DNA of 41,607 nucleotides from Psychroflexus aestuariivivens (GCF_004010055.1 NZ_RQVT01000043.1:1-41607), one strand, 5' to 3'; counted from the stretch's first letter, positions 8,516 through 16,800 are shown. Numbers and translations: made by a program. The notes: a model not told the origin generated them from the letters alone.

Positions 8516-9644
8516 GATTTTTCCGTCGACTTTAAAATTAAAGTTAGATGAGCGATTATCAAATGGTAGTTTTCGGGAATTGACGATCAAAAATGCTGAT
8601 TTAGTTGATTTTTCTTCCAATGATTACCTAGGATTTGCCTCAAATGAAAATATTGAAAAACTTGCCACTTCAAAAATAAATGACTACAAAGACTTGAAAT
8701 TTGGCGCTACTGGTTCCAGACTTTTAAGTGGAAATTTTCCTTTAATTGAAGATTTTGAGAATTATCTTGCTGATTTTTATCAAGTTGAATCTGCAACAAC
8801 TCTCAATTCTGGTTATGATGCCAATTTAGGACTAATTTCAGCAATTGGTCAACGCCAAGACCTGATTTTGTATGACGCACTTTGTCACGCTTCTATCAGA
8901 GATGGAATCGGTTTATCTAAAGCAAAATCTTTCAAATTTCCGCATAAGGATTTTGAAAATTTGAAGGCTAAACTCGCTAAATTTCAATCTGAATTCAAAA
9001 CGATTTATGTCATTACAGAGCAAGTATTTTCCATGGACGGTGACCAGACGGATGTGAAGGAAATTACAGAAATTTGTAATGATTTTGGAGCCTATCTTAT
9101 TTTGGATGAAGCCCACGCTGTTGGGACAATTTCTCAAACAAATGTTGAAAATTCAAACTACAATATTTTTGCTCGCGTGCTTACTTTTGGAAAAAGCTTC
9201 GGCGCTCACGGTGCAGTAATTTTTGGATCTTCAGAACTGAAAGATTATTTGATAAATTTTGCCAAAAGCTTCATCTATACAACAGCACCATCCAGCCGAA
9301 ATATTGCTCACAATTGGGCGGCCCATTTATTACTGAAAGACAGTATCGATGAATTTGAACAACTTCAATTCAATATTGCTTATTTCAAAGAAATTTCATC
9401 AAAATTCAATCTGGAAAACTGTTTTATTGAAAGTTATTCCGCCATTCAATCTTGTGTGATCGGAGGAAACAACCAGGTGAAAAATATTTCAAAACAACTT
9501 GAAATGAAGGGGTTTGATGTTAGACCTATTTTATCACCAACCGTGCCCAATGGCGAAGAGAGACTGCGGTTTTGTCTCCATAGTTTCAATACTAAAAATG
9601 AAATCTATTCAGTTTTAGAAAATTTATCTAAATTGCTATTATAA
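8472..9644 (+). CDS. bioF: 8-amino-7-oxononanoate synthase (pimeloyl-ACP + Ala)
   Basis: PLP-dependent alpha-oxoamine synthase of biotin synthesis; condenses pimeloyl-ACP (or -CoA) with L-alanine. Visible: VDFSSNDYLGFA near 46-57, GATGSRLLSGN, H139 (DALCHAS, stacks on PLP), DEAHAVG at 212-218 and the PLP lysine K241 in LTFGKSFGAHG. At 390 aa it is slightly long because of the N-terminus. The start at 8472 lies inside mrpG; no other ATG occurs before the conserved region, so translation either starts there or at a non-ATG codon. Likely co-transcribed with mrpA-G and followed by bioD. Confidence 0.88.
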   Translation: MTKIPKKTNQILKNKIFPSTLKLKLDERLSNGSFRELTIKNADLVDFSSNDYLGFASNENIEKLATSKINDYKDLKFGATGSRLLSGNFPLIEDFENYLADFYQVESATTLNSGYDANLGLISAIGQRQDLILYDALCHASIRDGIGLSKAKSFKFPHKDFENLKAKLAKFQSEFKTIYVITEQVFSMDGDQTDVKEITEICNDFGAYLILDEAHAVGTISQTNVENSNYNIFARVLTFGKSFGAHGAVIFGSSELKDYLINFAKSFIYTTAPSSRNIAHNWAAHLLLKDSIDEFEQLQFNIAYFKEISSKFNLENCFIESYSAIQSCVIGGNNQVKNISKQLEMKGFDVRPILSPTVPNGEERLRFCLHSFNTKNEIYSVLENLSKLLL

Positions 9645-9876
9645 ACTAAATAAATTTCAAATTTTTGCTTCGAATAATAAAAACAAATTCAGAAAACAGA
9701 TTTCAGTTTTATATCGAAATAAACGAAACAAACAATCAGAAATAATATTCACTACAGATACTTTTTTTGTAGATCATCAAGGCAATTATACCGAAATTCA
9801 CAATATTTCTTTTATTGGAGAAATGAGTAAAGCAAAAATTGGAGAAATGTTGCCTTTAAATTATAGATTAGAATGA
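9619..9876 (+). pseudogene. Start-less coding remnant between bioF and bioD
   Basis: After the in-frame stop at 9616-9618 this frame stays open for 85 codons and reads like protein, especially the end DTFFVDHQGNYTEIHNISFIGEMS followed by KIGEMLPLNYRLE. It has no ATG, GTG or TTG before the Met at 9823, yet its stop TGA overlaps the bioD ATG in an ATGA junction, as in coupled operon genes. The FxD-x-G-N-Y...LLPL-Y ending resembles, from memory, the C-terminus of a Bacteroidetes surface or lipoprotein family, which I cannot confirm. Best read as the decayed 3' part of a gene; a short gene using a rare start codon is the alternative. Confidence 0.45.
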
Positions 9877-10499
9877 CACATTTTTTTATTACAGGAATTG
9901 GCACAGAAGTCGGTAAAACTTTGGTTTCCGCAATTGTTACTGAAGCACTTCAAGCCGATTATTTTAAGCCAATTCAGGCTGGAGATTTGGACTATTCCGA
10001 CACGCATAAAGTTCAGCGTTTGGTAAGCAATTCAAAATCGAAATTTCATGAAAATGCCTACGCACTCAACACACCGATGAGTCCGCACGCCTCAGCTGAA
10101 ATTGATGAAATTCAAATTGATTTAAAAAAAATCAAACGGCCTAAAACAGAAAACAATCTTGTGATTGAAGGTGCCGGAGGACTGTTAGTTCCGTTGAATT
10201 CTAAAGATTGCATCATCGATTTAATTCAAAATGATGATGCTATTATTTTAGTTTCCAGACATTATTTAGGAAGCATCAACCATACACTTTTATCTGTGGA
10301 AGCACTTCAAAATCGTGGTTTTAAGAATATCGGAATTATATTTAGTGGGAAATCTACACCAAGTACTGAAAAAATTATTTTAGAAAAAACCGATTTGAAA
10401 TTCATCGGAAATATAGATGAAGAACCAAAGATCAATTCAGCAATAATTCAGAAATATGCTGAAATGTTCAAGTCGAATTTAGAGGCGTTTTTAACCTGA
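9873..10499 (+). CDS. bioD: Dethiobiotin synthetase
   Basis: ATP-dependent carboxylation of 7,8-diaminopelargonate to dethiobiotin. The protein (208 aa) opens with the P-loop FFITGIGTEVGKT (residues 8-16 GIGTEVGKT), then the substrate lysine region YFKPIQAG and the EGAGGLLVPL motif, all diagnostic of BioD. Its start overlaps the stop of the preceding remnant (ATGA). Order bioF-bioD-bioA is the usual compact set; bioB and bioC/bioH are not in this window. Confidence 0.92.
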   Translation: MTHFFITGIGTEVGKTLVSAIVTEALQADYFKPIQAGDLDYSDTHKVQRLVSNSKSKFHENAYALNTPMSPHASAEIDEIQIDLKKIKRPKTENNLVIEGAGGLLVPLNSKDCIIDLIQNDDAIILVSRHYLGSINHTLLSVEALQNRGFKNIGIIFSGKSTPSTEKIILEKTDLKFIGNIDEEPKINSAIIQKYAEMFKSNLEAFLT

Positions 10500-10541
10500 A
10501 TATAAATTTCAATAAATTCAAACTAAGCTGTTAGAGTTGCC

Positions 10542-10549
10542 TAACTTTG
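10542..10549 (+). promoter_or_regulatory. -7 element of a bioA promoter
   Basis: TAACTTTG fits TAnnTTTG, 17 bp before the bioA ATG. No clear TTG occurs at the expected distance upstream, so the promoter may be weak or dependent on an activator. Confidence 0.4.
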
Positions 10550-10565
10550 CATTAAATGCTTTGAC

Positions 10566-11873
10566 ATGAAATTATTTGGTAAAAAAATAAAATTCCCATT
10601 TTCTAAAAAATCAATTTCCCAAAGAGACCAGAAATATATTTGGCATCCGTTGACACAACATAAATTGAATCCGGAATTATTAGCGATAAAATCTGCTAAA
10701 GCTGCGATTTTGAAAGACGAAGACGGAAACACTTATATTGATGCTATTGCATCTTGGTACACGAGTATGTACGGTCATTGCCATCCAAAAATCATAGATA
10801 AGGTTCAGTCGCAAATGCAAACTTTAGATCAGGTTGTTTTTAGCGGTTTCACTCACGAACCCGCTGTAGAATTGTCCGAAAAATTGATGGAAATCTTACC
10901 AAAAAATCAAGCTAAACTATTTTTCAATGATAATGGTTCTACAGCTACAGAAATTGGTATCAAAATGGCTTTGCAATACCACCACAATCAGGGACATGAT
11001 CGTAGAGTGATGTTGGCTCTCGAAGATGGCTTTCATGGCGATACTTTTGGGGCGATGTCGGTATCTTCACTTTCAGTGTATAACGGCGCTTTTGAGGGTC
11101 ATTTTATTGAAGTGATTAGAATTCCGAAACCAGATGGCAGAAATAATTCGGATATTATTCAGCAATTGAAAGCAATAATAGGCGAACACAAAATTGCAGG
11201 ATTTATATACGAACCTTTGGTTCAAGGCGCGGCAGCAATGCAAACTTATGATCTTACTGGTTTGGATGAAATGTTGAAAATTTGCAAGCAAAACAACATT
11301 ATTTGCGTTGCAGACGAAGTCATGACGGGTTTTGGAAAAACTGGTAGACATTTTGCTTCGGATTATTTGAAACAAAAACCAGATGTCATTTGCTTAAGCA
11401 AAGCGCTTACTGCAGGAATGCTAGGAATGGGTATCACGAGTTGTACCCAAAAAGTTTATAAAGCTTTTTATTCCGACGATATTTCCAAAGGTTTGTTTCA
11501 CGGCCATACTTATACAGGAAATCCGCTGGCTTGTGCAGCGGCAATTGCAGGAATAGAACTGCTGACAAGTGAAGAAATCCAAAATTCGATTAAAAACATT
11601 ATGAGTTTGAATCAGATGTTTGGGAATAAAATGCAAAAACATCCAAAGATTCAAAATATCCGTCAAATCGGAGTGATTTTGGCTTTGGATCTAGATTTGA
11701 AAACTGAACGCTATGGAAATACTAGAGATCAGATTTTTAAATTTTTTATGGATCGCGGTGTGTTTTTACGTCCCTTGGGAAATACGATTTATATTTTACC
11801 ACCTTACGTAATAACAGAAAAACAACTTTCTAAAATTTACGCAACAATCGAAGAGTATTTAGAAACAATTTGA
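10566..11873 (+). CDS. bioA: Adenosylmethionine-8-amino-7-oxononanoate aminotransferase
   Basis: Class-III PLP aminotransferase that makes 7,8-diaminopelargonate using S-adenosylmethionine as amino donor. Motifs: QRDQKYIWHPLTQHK near 19-33 (BioA start), ASWYTSMYGHCHP, GFHGDTFGAMSVS, DEVMTGFGKTGR (D250 as PLP-N1 ligand) and the PLP lysine K279 in CLSKALTAGMLGM. The first about 15 residues (KKIKFPFSKK) are a basic extension not usual for BioA, but there is no other start codon. Its stop codon directly abuts the stop of the convergent barrel gene, with no terminator between. Confidence 0.92.
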   Translation: MKLFGKKIKFPFSKKSISQRDQKYIWHPLTQHKLNPELLAIKSAKAAILKDEDGNTYIDAIASWYTSMYGHCHPKIIDKVQSQMQTLDQVVFSGFTHEPAVELSEKLMEILPKNQAKLFFNDNGSTATEIGIKMALQYHHNQGHDRRVMLALEDGFHGDTFGAMSVSSLSVYNGAFEGHFIEVIRIPKPDGRNNSDIIQQLKAIIGEHKIAGFIYEPLVQGAAAMQTYDLTGLDEMLKICKQNNIICVADEVMTGFGKTGRHFASDYLKQKPDVICLSKALTAGMLGMGITSCTQKVYKAFYSDDISKGLFHGHTYTGNPLACAAAIAGIELLTSEEIQNSIKNIMSLNQMFGNKMQKHPKIQNIRQIGVILALDLDLKTERYGNTRDQIFKFFMDRGVFLRPLGNTIYILPPYVITEKQLSKIYATIEEYLETI

Positions 11874-12512
11874 TTAAAACACATAGCCGACAGAAAAACT
11901 ATAAATTTGGTTGTTTTGATTGCCTTCGATTGCTTCAGTGATATCAGTTATTCCTTTAGAATATCTGGCTTGTACCAAGAAATTACGTGCTAATTTGTAG
12001 CGTAAACCGACATTTAATGCCATATCAATACTTTCATAACTATCGGTAACATCTTGTGTTTCTGTGCTGCTTTCTACTGAGCCCAAATTGTCTTCTGTGG
12101 TCGTTTCAAGGTCTACTTCAGCTTTTACCAAATAACCGATTTGTGGTCCGGCTTCCACCCAAAGATTTTCGATAACATTATAACTAGCCATAAGAGGCAA
12201 GTTGATATATTGTGTTTTTAGAACATAGTCTTCTTCAATTTCAGAAAATCCGTCAAAGAATACTGATTCTCTTTCTGTACCTTGTTCAGAATAAAGGATT
12301 TCTGCTTGAACACCGATTTTGTCTGTAACTTTATAAATTCCAAAAACACCGATATTCATAGTAGTTCTAGGGTCTAAATCATCAGTATTATCGCCAGTTA
12401 AATTTGAAAGGTTGACGCCACCTTTGAAACCGAATTCAAAATATTCTTGAGCTTTCATTTCGTTTGTAGCAAATAAGCCTAAAGCAATGGTAAATATGAA
12501 TAATTTTTTCAT
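11874..12512 (-). CDS. PorT-like outer-membrane beta-barrel protein
   Basis: 212 aa with signal peptide MKKLFIFTIALGLFATNEMKAQ followed by a small eight-stranded-type barrel: FGFKGGVNLSNLTGDN, then IGVQAEILYSEQG, YINLPLMASYNVIENLWVEAGPQIGYLVKAEVD, LNVGLRYKLARNFLVQARYSKGITDI and the ending IYSFSVGYVF with terminal Phe typical of barrel insertion. This is the outer-membrane beta-barrel (PorT/OMP_b-brl_2) type common in Bacteroidetes. The specific function is unknown. It is a single gene, convergent with bioA. Confidence 0.8.
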   Translation of the reverse strand: MKKLFIFTIALGLFATNEMKAQEYFEFGFKGGVNLSNLTGDNTDDLDPRTTMNIGVFGIYKVTDKIGVQAEILYSEQGTERESVFFDGFSEIEEDYVLKTQYINLPLMASYNVIENLWVEAGPQIGYLVKAEVDLETTTEDNLGSVESSTETQDVTDSYESIDMALNVGLRYKLARNFLVQARYSKGITDITEAIEGNQNNQIYSFSVGYVF

Positions 12513-12639
12513 GTTTGAGATTTTTGATAAAACTAATTATTTTATTCAGATTAAAAGCAAATGATTTTATTTTTTACACATTTATTGCCATTTAAATAGT
12601 TTACAAAATCTTATTTGAATTTATATTGAATGATGAGCC

Positions 12640-12653
12640 GTAACTATTGTTAC
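12640..12653. promoter_or_regulatory. Short palindrome upstream of the sulfur-transport pair
   Basis: GTAAC-TATT-GTTAC, 47 bp before the gene at 12700 in the divergent region. It could be a regulator site (CRP/FNR-like proteins use similar spacing), but five-base arms are short and the identity is a guess. Confidence 0.25.
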
Positions 12654-12699
12654 ACAAGTTTTGTTCTGATTTGCCTTATTTTGCATAAAAATAAAATAT

Positions 12700-13254
12700 A
12701 TGGAATGGATTCAAAATCCCTGGCCTTGGTACGTCTCTGGGCCATTAATTGCTTTAGTCATGTTTGTTTTACTTTTTGTTGGTAAACAATTTGGCATGTC
12801 TTCAAACCTCAGAACAGCTTGTTCAATTGGTGGTGCTGGTCAAGTTTCAGATTTTTTTAAATTCGACTGGAAAAAAGAACGCTGGAATTTAATTGTTGTT
12901 CTAGGTGCGGCAATTGGAGGATTTTTAGCATCAAATTTTATGTCGGACAACACAGTTGAAATCAATCCAGAAATCTCTGAAAAATTAGAAACTTACGGCA
13001 TCAAAAGTAGTGGTGAAGCTTATTTACCAACTGAAATATTTTCAAATGAAAGTCTGTCTGACCCCAAAATTATTTTGATTCTCATTGTAGGTGGCTTTTT
13101 AGTCGGTTTTGGCGCAAGATACGCTGGCGGCTGTACTTCTGGCCATGCCATTTCAGGTTTGAGTAATCTTCAGTTGCCATCTTTAATTGCTGTAATAGGA
13201 TTTTTTATCGGTGGTTTGGTAATGATCAATTTTATTTATCCCTTAATTTTTTAA
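12700..13254 (+). CDS. YeeE/YedE family sulfur (thiosulfate) transporter, N-terminal-half protein
   Basis: 184 aa membrane protein with the DUF395/YeeE-YedE signature: RTACSIGG (C41) and GGFLVGFGARYAGGCTSGHAISGLS (C145). In TsuA/YeeE transporters conserved cysteines relay thiosulfate across the inner membrane. Here the transporter is split into two genes; the partner with the third cysteine starts 3 bp downstream. Spans are seen near 14-30, 65-82, 123-140 and 160-178. The substrate (thiosulfate or other reduced sulfur) is inferred from family only. Confidence 0.82.
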   Translation: MEWIQNPWPWYVSGPLIALVMFVLLFVGKQFGMSSNLRTACSIGGAGQVSDFFKFDWKKERWNLIVVLGAAIGGFLASNFMSDNTVEINPEISEKLETYGIKSSGEAYLPTEIFSNESLSDPKIILILIVGGFLVGFGARYAGGCTSGHAISGLSNLQLPSLIAVIGFFIGGLVMINFIYPLIF

Positions 13255-13257
13255 ACA

Positions 13258-13671
13258 ATGAAAACACTTATATATTTAATTATAGGAATATTTTTTGGCA
13301 TTGTAATGTATAAATCTGAAGCGGCTTCTTGGTTCAGAATTTATGAAATGTTCGAGTTTGGCGCATTTCATATGTATGGAATTATTGGTTCTGCTTTAGT
13401 CATCGGAGTTGTTGGTGTTCAAATTATTAAGAGAAATAAGGTAAAAGCTTTAGGTGGTCAGGAAATGGCATTGAAACCCAAAGCGATGAGCGTATCGAGA
13501 TATATAATTGGTGGTATTTTATTTGGTTTGGGCTGGGCGTTGGCTGGAGCATGTCCAGGACCGATGTATGTATTAGCTGGCGCAGGTTATGCATCAATTC
13601 TAATAGTTATTTTTGGTGCACTTTTAGGAACTTTTGTTTATGGTCTACTGAAAAATAAATTACCACATTAA
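13258..13671 (+). CDS. YeeE/YedE family sulfur transporter, second half (DUF6691-like)
   Basis: 137 aa, four hydrophobic segments. It carries FGLGWALAGACPGPMYVLAGAG (C99), the counterpart of the second-half Cys motif of YeeE/YedE proteins. It follows the first-half gene by 3 bp, so the two surely form one transporter. Such pairs often sit with rhodanese or persulfide dioxygenase genes, but none is present here. Confidence 0.8.
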   Translation: MKTLIYLIIGIFFGIVMYKSEAASWFRIYEMFEFGAFHMYGIIGSALVIGVVGVQIIKRNKVKALGGQEMALKPKAMSVSRYIIGGILFGLGWALAGACPGPMYVLAGAGYASILIVIFGALLGTFVYGLLKNKLPH

Positions 13672-13673
13672 AA

Positions 13674-13747
13674 AATCCCCTAAAGAAATGAGGCTTTAGA
13701 GGATTAAGAAACACAATTAAAACATGAGAACTTTATTAATGATGTAA
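13674..13747 (+). other. Hairpin plus mini-ORF, module 1
   Basis: A hairpin (AATCCcCTAAAG with CTTTAGaGGATT, 13674-13705) is followed 18 nt later by a seven-codon ORF (13724-13747, MRTLLMM). The hairpin has an A-run before it rather than T after it, so on the + strand it does not look like a terminator. Module 2 (13846-13931) repeats the layout. Function unknown. Confidence 0.35.
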
Positions 13748-13772
13748 ATATCACTTATATTTTAGCTCATTG

Positions 13773-13799
13773 AAATACCCAATCGTGGGTATTTTTTTT
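13773..13799 (+). terminator. Terminator / ATACCC palindrome 1
   Basis: AAATACCCA (13773-13781) and TGGGTATTT (13786-13794) form a 9-bp stem with ATCG loop, followed by T through 13799. It can terminate the sulfur-transport operon. Its core ATACCC-N6-GGGTAT is shared with two further copies downstream. Confidence 0.6.
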
Positions 13800-13845
13800 A
13801 AACTTTTTTAATGTGCATTTGAAATTATTTTAAAATTTCAAAAAA

Positions 13846-13931
13846 AAATCCTCCTGAAATAGTGCAGAAGGATTTTCCAAAATTGACTAAACAAACACAT
13901 GAAAAGAATCGTTTTATGTTTTCGAATTCAG
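13846..13931 (+). other. Hairpin plus mini-ORF, module 2
   Basis: AAATCCTcCTG (13846-13856) pairs with CAGaAGGATTT (13865-13875), preceded by an A-run, and is followed after 23 nt by an 11-codon ORF (13899-13934, MKRIVLCFRIQ). Same architecture as module 1: A-run, ATCC...GGAT hairpin, purine/A-rich link, ATGA-type start. I see no amino-acid run that would suggest attenuation. Confidence 0.35.
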
Positions 13932-14105
13932 TAAAACATAACTATGATTTATATTTCAAAAACCTTTATGAAGACAGCATAAAACATTAGAAAAGCAACA
14001 AAGATTATTTTTATAATACAATCAATGTGTTTTAATTTTAAACTATACATATTTCCATTATTAAAATTCTACTATTCGAAATACGGGATTTTAAAAATTA
14101 ATTTC

Positions 14106-14130
14106 AATACCCAGTACAGGGTATTTTTTT
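14106..14130 (+). terminator. Terminator-like ATACCC palindrome 2
   Basis: AATACCC (14106-14112) and GGGTATT (14119-14125) around AGTACA, followed by seven T. May end a short transcript covering 13.8-14.1 kb, or serve as a regulator site like copy 3. Confidence 0.5.
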
Positions 14131-14181
14131 CTTAAAAATTGTTAATCAATCGCTTTTTTTTATAAATTAGTTAGCTGAAAA

Positions 14182-14199
14182 ATACCCAGTTATAGGTAT
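14182..14199 (+). promoter_or_regulatory. ATACCC palindrome 3, candidate operator of the two-component operon
   Basis: ATACCC-AGTTAT-AGGTAT, one mismatch from copies 1 and 2 and with no T-run, so not a terminator. It lies 58 bp before the lipoprotein gene and about 13 bp upstream of TATATTTC (14212-14219, near-match to the -7 element), the position of an activator site. I infer binding by the LuxR-type regulator encoded at 16801-17424. Confidence 0.45.
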
Positions 14200-14256
14200 A
14201 GATTATTGTTTTATATTTCAATAATATTGAAGCTAACTTATTTATAAATTCAACAA

Positions 14257-14943
14257 ATGAAAACAAAAATTTCAAACATTGTCATGCTTATATTATTGAT
14301 GACGATTATCGCTTGTAAAGGGGATAAAAAGAAAGTTGAAGACAAGGAAACTAATAAAACTGAAAAGCCAACAGAAATGAAAATCGAAAAAGCCAAAAAA
14401 AGTGAAATTCAAATGCAAATAATGTTAGATTGTTTTGAAACTGAAGGAGCTTACAATAAATACGGTGAATATGAAAAAACCATAGCCATTCCTTATAAAA
14501 GAATGACAATTAACGGCAAAGATGAATTGCTAAAACCTACCAGAAAAAAAGTTCATGGTATAGAAAATGATAGTGTTTTTGTAGTTTTTGAGTGGTTTCA
14601 GCATGGAAAAGACAATACCGATGATTTGTGCAATGAAAAAAAGGAAGACACCACTTATAGTGGAAATTTGAATTCATTATTCAATGATTTTGATCCAGCC
14701 GAAGAAAAAACTGTTTTTGTGGTCTCGCTTCACGATGAGGATTTTCTAGATTATGAAGAATCAGATATAGAAGATTTTTATGAATATTTACTTGAAACAG
14801 CTTCAAAATGCCTTGACAAGCCAGAAGATTGTATCTTTAGTCAAGATAGGGTTGATGATATTTTAAGACTTAGAGATAAGAATACGGATGAGTTTTTAAT
14901 GCCAAGAAGAATCGGTAATGGCGTATTAGTTCCTAAATTTTAA
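14257..14943 (+). CDS. Lipoprotein of unknown function, first gene of a two-component operon
   Basis: 228 aa with a lipoprotein signal ending TIIAC (lipid Cys C20) and then a highly charged linker (GDKKKVEDKETNKTEK). The soluble part has no family I recognise; it contains paired cysteine regions (MLDCFETEGAY; DDLCNEKKED; SKCLDKPEDCIF). Its stop overlaps the ATG of the histidine kinase by 1 bp, so it is co-translated with the sensor and may act as its periplasmic partner or signal-binding component. That role is inference from context only. Confidence 0.7.
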   Translation: MKTKISNIVMLILLMTIIACKGDKKKVEDKETNKTEKPTEMKIEKAKKSEIQMQIMLDCFETEGAYNKYGEYEKTIAIPYKRMTINGKDELLKPTRKKVHGIENDSVFVVFEWFQHGKDNTDDLCNEKKEDTTYSGNLNSLFNDFDPAEEKTVFVVSLHDEDFLDYEESDIEDFYEYLLETASKCLDKPEDCIFSQDRVDDILRLRDKNTDEFLMPRRIGNGVLVPKF

Positions 14944-16799
14944 TGAAACTCTTAGTAAGCATCGGTTTCTTTTTTGTATTTGGTATCCAGTTTGGTTTTG
15001 CCCAACAAACCAAACTAGACACTTTGCTTTATAATAATGAATTTAAAGCTGCTAGAACTCATATAAACACCGCCTTTTGCGATTCGACTTCACAAATTGT
15101 AAATCTTAAATTCGCTAAATTTTATAATGCTAAAAAAGTCTTGGATTCAACCTACTATCACTTACTCAGTATTGATAGTACATCATTGAGCGAAAAAAAT
15201 AAAGGCGATTATTACTTCTTACTGGCAGAATCTTATAAGTTGGACGATGAAATTGATTTTGCTTTTAAACATTATGAAACTGCCAAGAAATATTTTCAAA
15301 AAACCGGGTTTTATAAGAAGGAAAATGAAATCAACTACAGCATCTATAGCATTTTAGTAGCACAAGAGAATTTTGATTACGATGTTGATGAGTTCTTAGA
15401 AATATTTGAGAAACAGGCGGAAAATAACCAATGGAATGACCAACTCGTTGATTTGAATTTGGAAAAAGCAGTTTTGAATTTTGCGCCCCAATTTCGAGAT
15501 TCTGTTGAATATTATTTAGATAAAGCTAGAAATTACAATAGCAAGCAATTCAACCCACTTATTGAAAATGAAATCGATATTTATCAAGGTGTGTATTATG
15601 CTGAAATATTGCAAGAAACCGACACAGCTAAATATTTTTACAATAAAATTATTGATGATATTTCAGATAACAAAAACAAGGAATATTTGTTTTACGCATA
15701 CGTAAATATGGCTTCAGTTCACAGATATGAAGGCAATATTGACAAAGCGATTGAATACCTAAAACTGGCTGAAGTAGCCAAAATGAATGCTTATCAAAAA
15801 AGCAACTACAAGCTTTTATACGAACTTTTAGCTAATGATTTTGCCGAATTGGGACAGCTAGATTCAGCTTTATTTTATATGAAAAAACACATTGCATATA
15901 GAGATAGTCTCAATATCGATAAGCAAAATGTAAGTCTAACTAAATATCAAGCTGAACGAAAAGAAAAGCAAAATATACTGCTTCAAACAGAAGTTGAAAA
16001 GAAACAACAACAAAAGACAAATGTGATTTACGGTTCTGCTTTTTTGCTCTCAGTTTCAATTATAATCGGCTTCTTGGTTTTTAAAAATACAAAACGAAAA
16101 CAATTCATAGCCATACAAGAAAAAGAAATAGAAAATCAACGTATCGAGAATATTTTAAACGAACAAGAACTCAACACCATAGATGCCATGATTAGTGGTC
16201 AGGAAAAAGAGCGCCAGCGTATTGCATCAGATTTGCATGACAATATTGGAGCTACTTTATCAGCTGCAAAATTGCATTTCGATTATTTAACTTCTAATTC
16301 ATCGACAGCAAATTCTAAGGAAATCTTAGAAAAGACAAAAACCTTACTCAATGATGCATATCAAGAAGTACGGTCTATGGCACATCTCAAAAATAGTGGT
16401 GTAATCGCTAAAGAAGGACTTTTGCCAGCGGTAAAAAAACTAGCTAAAAATGCATCTGTTAAAAATGGATTGCAAATTCAAGTCAACGATTTTGGACTAA
16501 ATACCCGACTTGAAAATACTTTGGAAATAAGTCTGTTTAGAATTATTCAGGAGTTGATCACAAATGTTATTAAACATGCAAATGCTACTAAAGCGGATAT
16601 TTCGCTAACACAATTAAAAGAAAATTTGAATATTATAATTGAAGATAATGGTGAAGGATTTGACCTAGCAGAAGTCGACTCTGAGAATAGTCTAGGTTTG
16701 TACAACATCGAAAAGCGTATAGAGCACCTTGAGGGCACTTTTGAAATTGATAGCAAAATAGGAAAAGGCACTACAATAATTATTGAAATAAAAATTTAA
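14943..16799 (+). CDS. TPR-domain sensor histidine kinase (HisKA_3 type)
   Basis: 618 aa. Signal peptide MKLLVSIGFFFVFGIQFGFAQ; periplasmic TPR-like helical repeats about 25-335; membrane span about 362-381 (VIYGSAFLLSVSIIIGFLVF); coiled-coil linker; HisKA_3 dimerisation domain with phosphoacceptor H432 in ERQRIASDLHDNIG; HATPase domain with N541 (ELITNVIKHA), G1 box EDNGEGF at 567-573 and GLYNIEKRIE near 585. This is the common Bacteroidetes NarL-class kinase with extracytoplasmic TPRs, probably sensing a protein or envelope state. The response regulator follows after 1 bp. Confidence 0.9.
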   Translation: MKLLVSIGFFFVFGIQFGFAQQTKLDTLLYNNEFKAARTHINTAFCDSTSQIVNLKFAKFYNAKKVLDSTYYHLLSIDSTSLSEKNKGDYYFLLAESYKLDDEIDFAFKHYETAKKYFQKTGFYKKENEINYSIYSILVAQENFDYDVDEFLEIFEKQAENNQWNDQLVDLNLEKAVLNFAPQFRDSVEYYLDKARNYNSKQFNPLIENEIDIYQGVYYAEILQETDTAKYFYNKIIDDISDNKNKEYLFYAYVNMASVHRYEGNIDKAIEYLKLAEVAKMNAYQKSNYKLLYELLANDFAELGQLDSALFYMKKHIAYRDSLNIDKQNVSLTKYQAERKEKQNILLQTEVEKKQQQKTNVIYGSAFLLSVSIIIGFLVFKNTKRKQFIAIQEKEIENQRIENILNEQELNTIDAMISGQEKERQRIASDLHDNIGATLSAAKLHFDYLTSNSSTANSKEILEKTKTLLNDAYQEVRSMAHLKNSGVIAKEGLLPAVKKLAKNASVKNGLQIQVNDFGLNTRLENTLEISLFRIIQELITNVIKHANATKADISLTQLKENLNIIIEDNGEGFDLAEVDSENSLGLYNIEKRIEHLEGTFEIDSKIGKGTTIIIEIKI

Positions 16800-16800
16800 A

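Noticed and set aside
12676-12682. TATTTTG as -7 element of the sulfur transporter genes
   Set aside because: One base short of TAnnTTTG and no TTG at a fitting distance; too weak to call.
13674-13934. Amino-acid attenuator in front of the two-component operon
   Set aside because: The mini-ORFs have no codon run for one amino acid, and no alternative 1:2/2:3/3:4 pairing was found.
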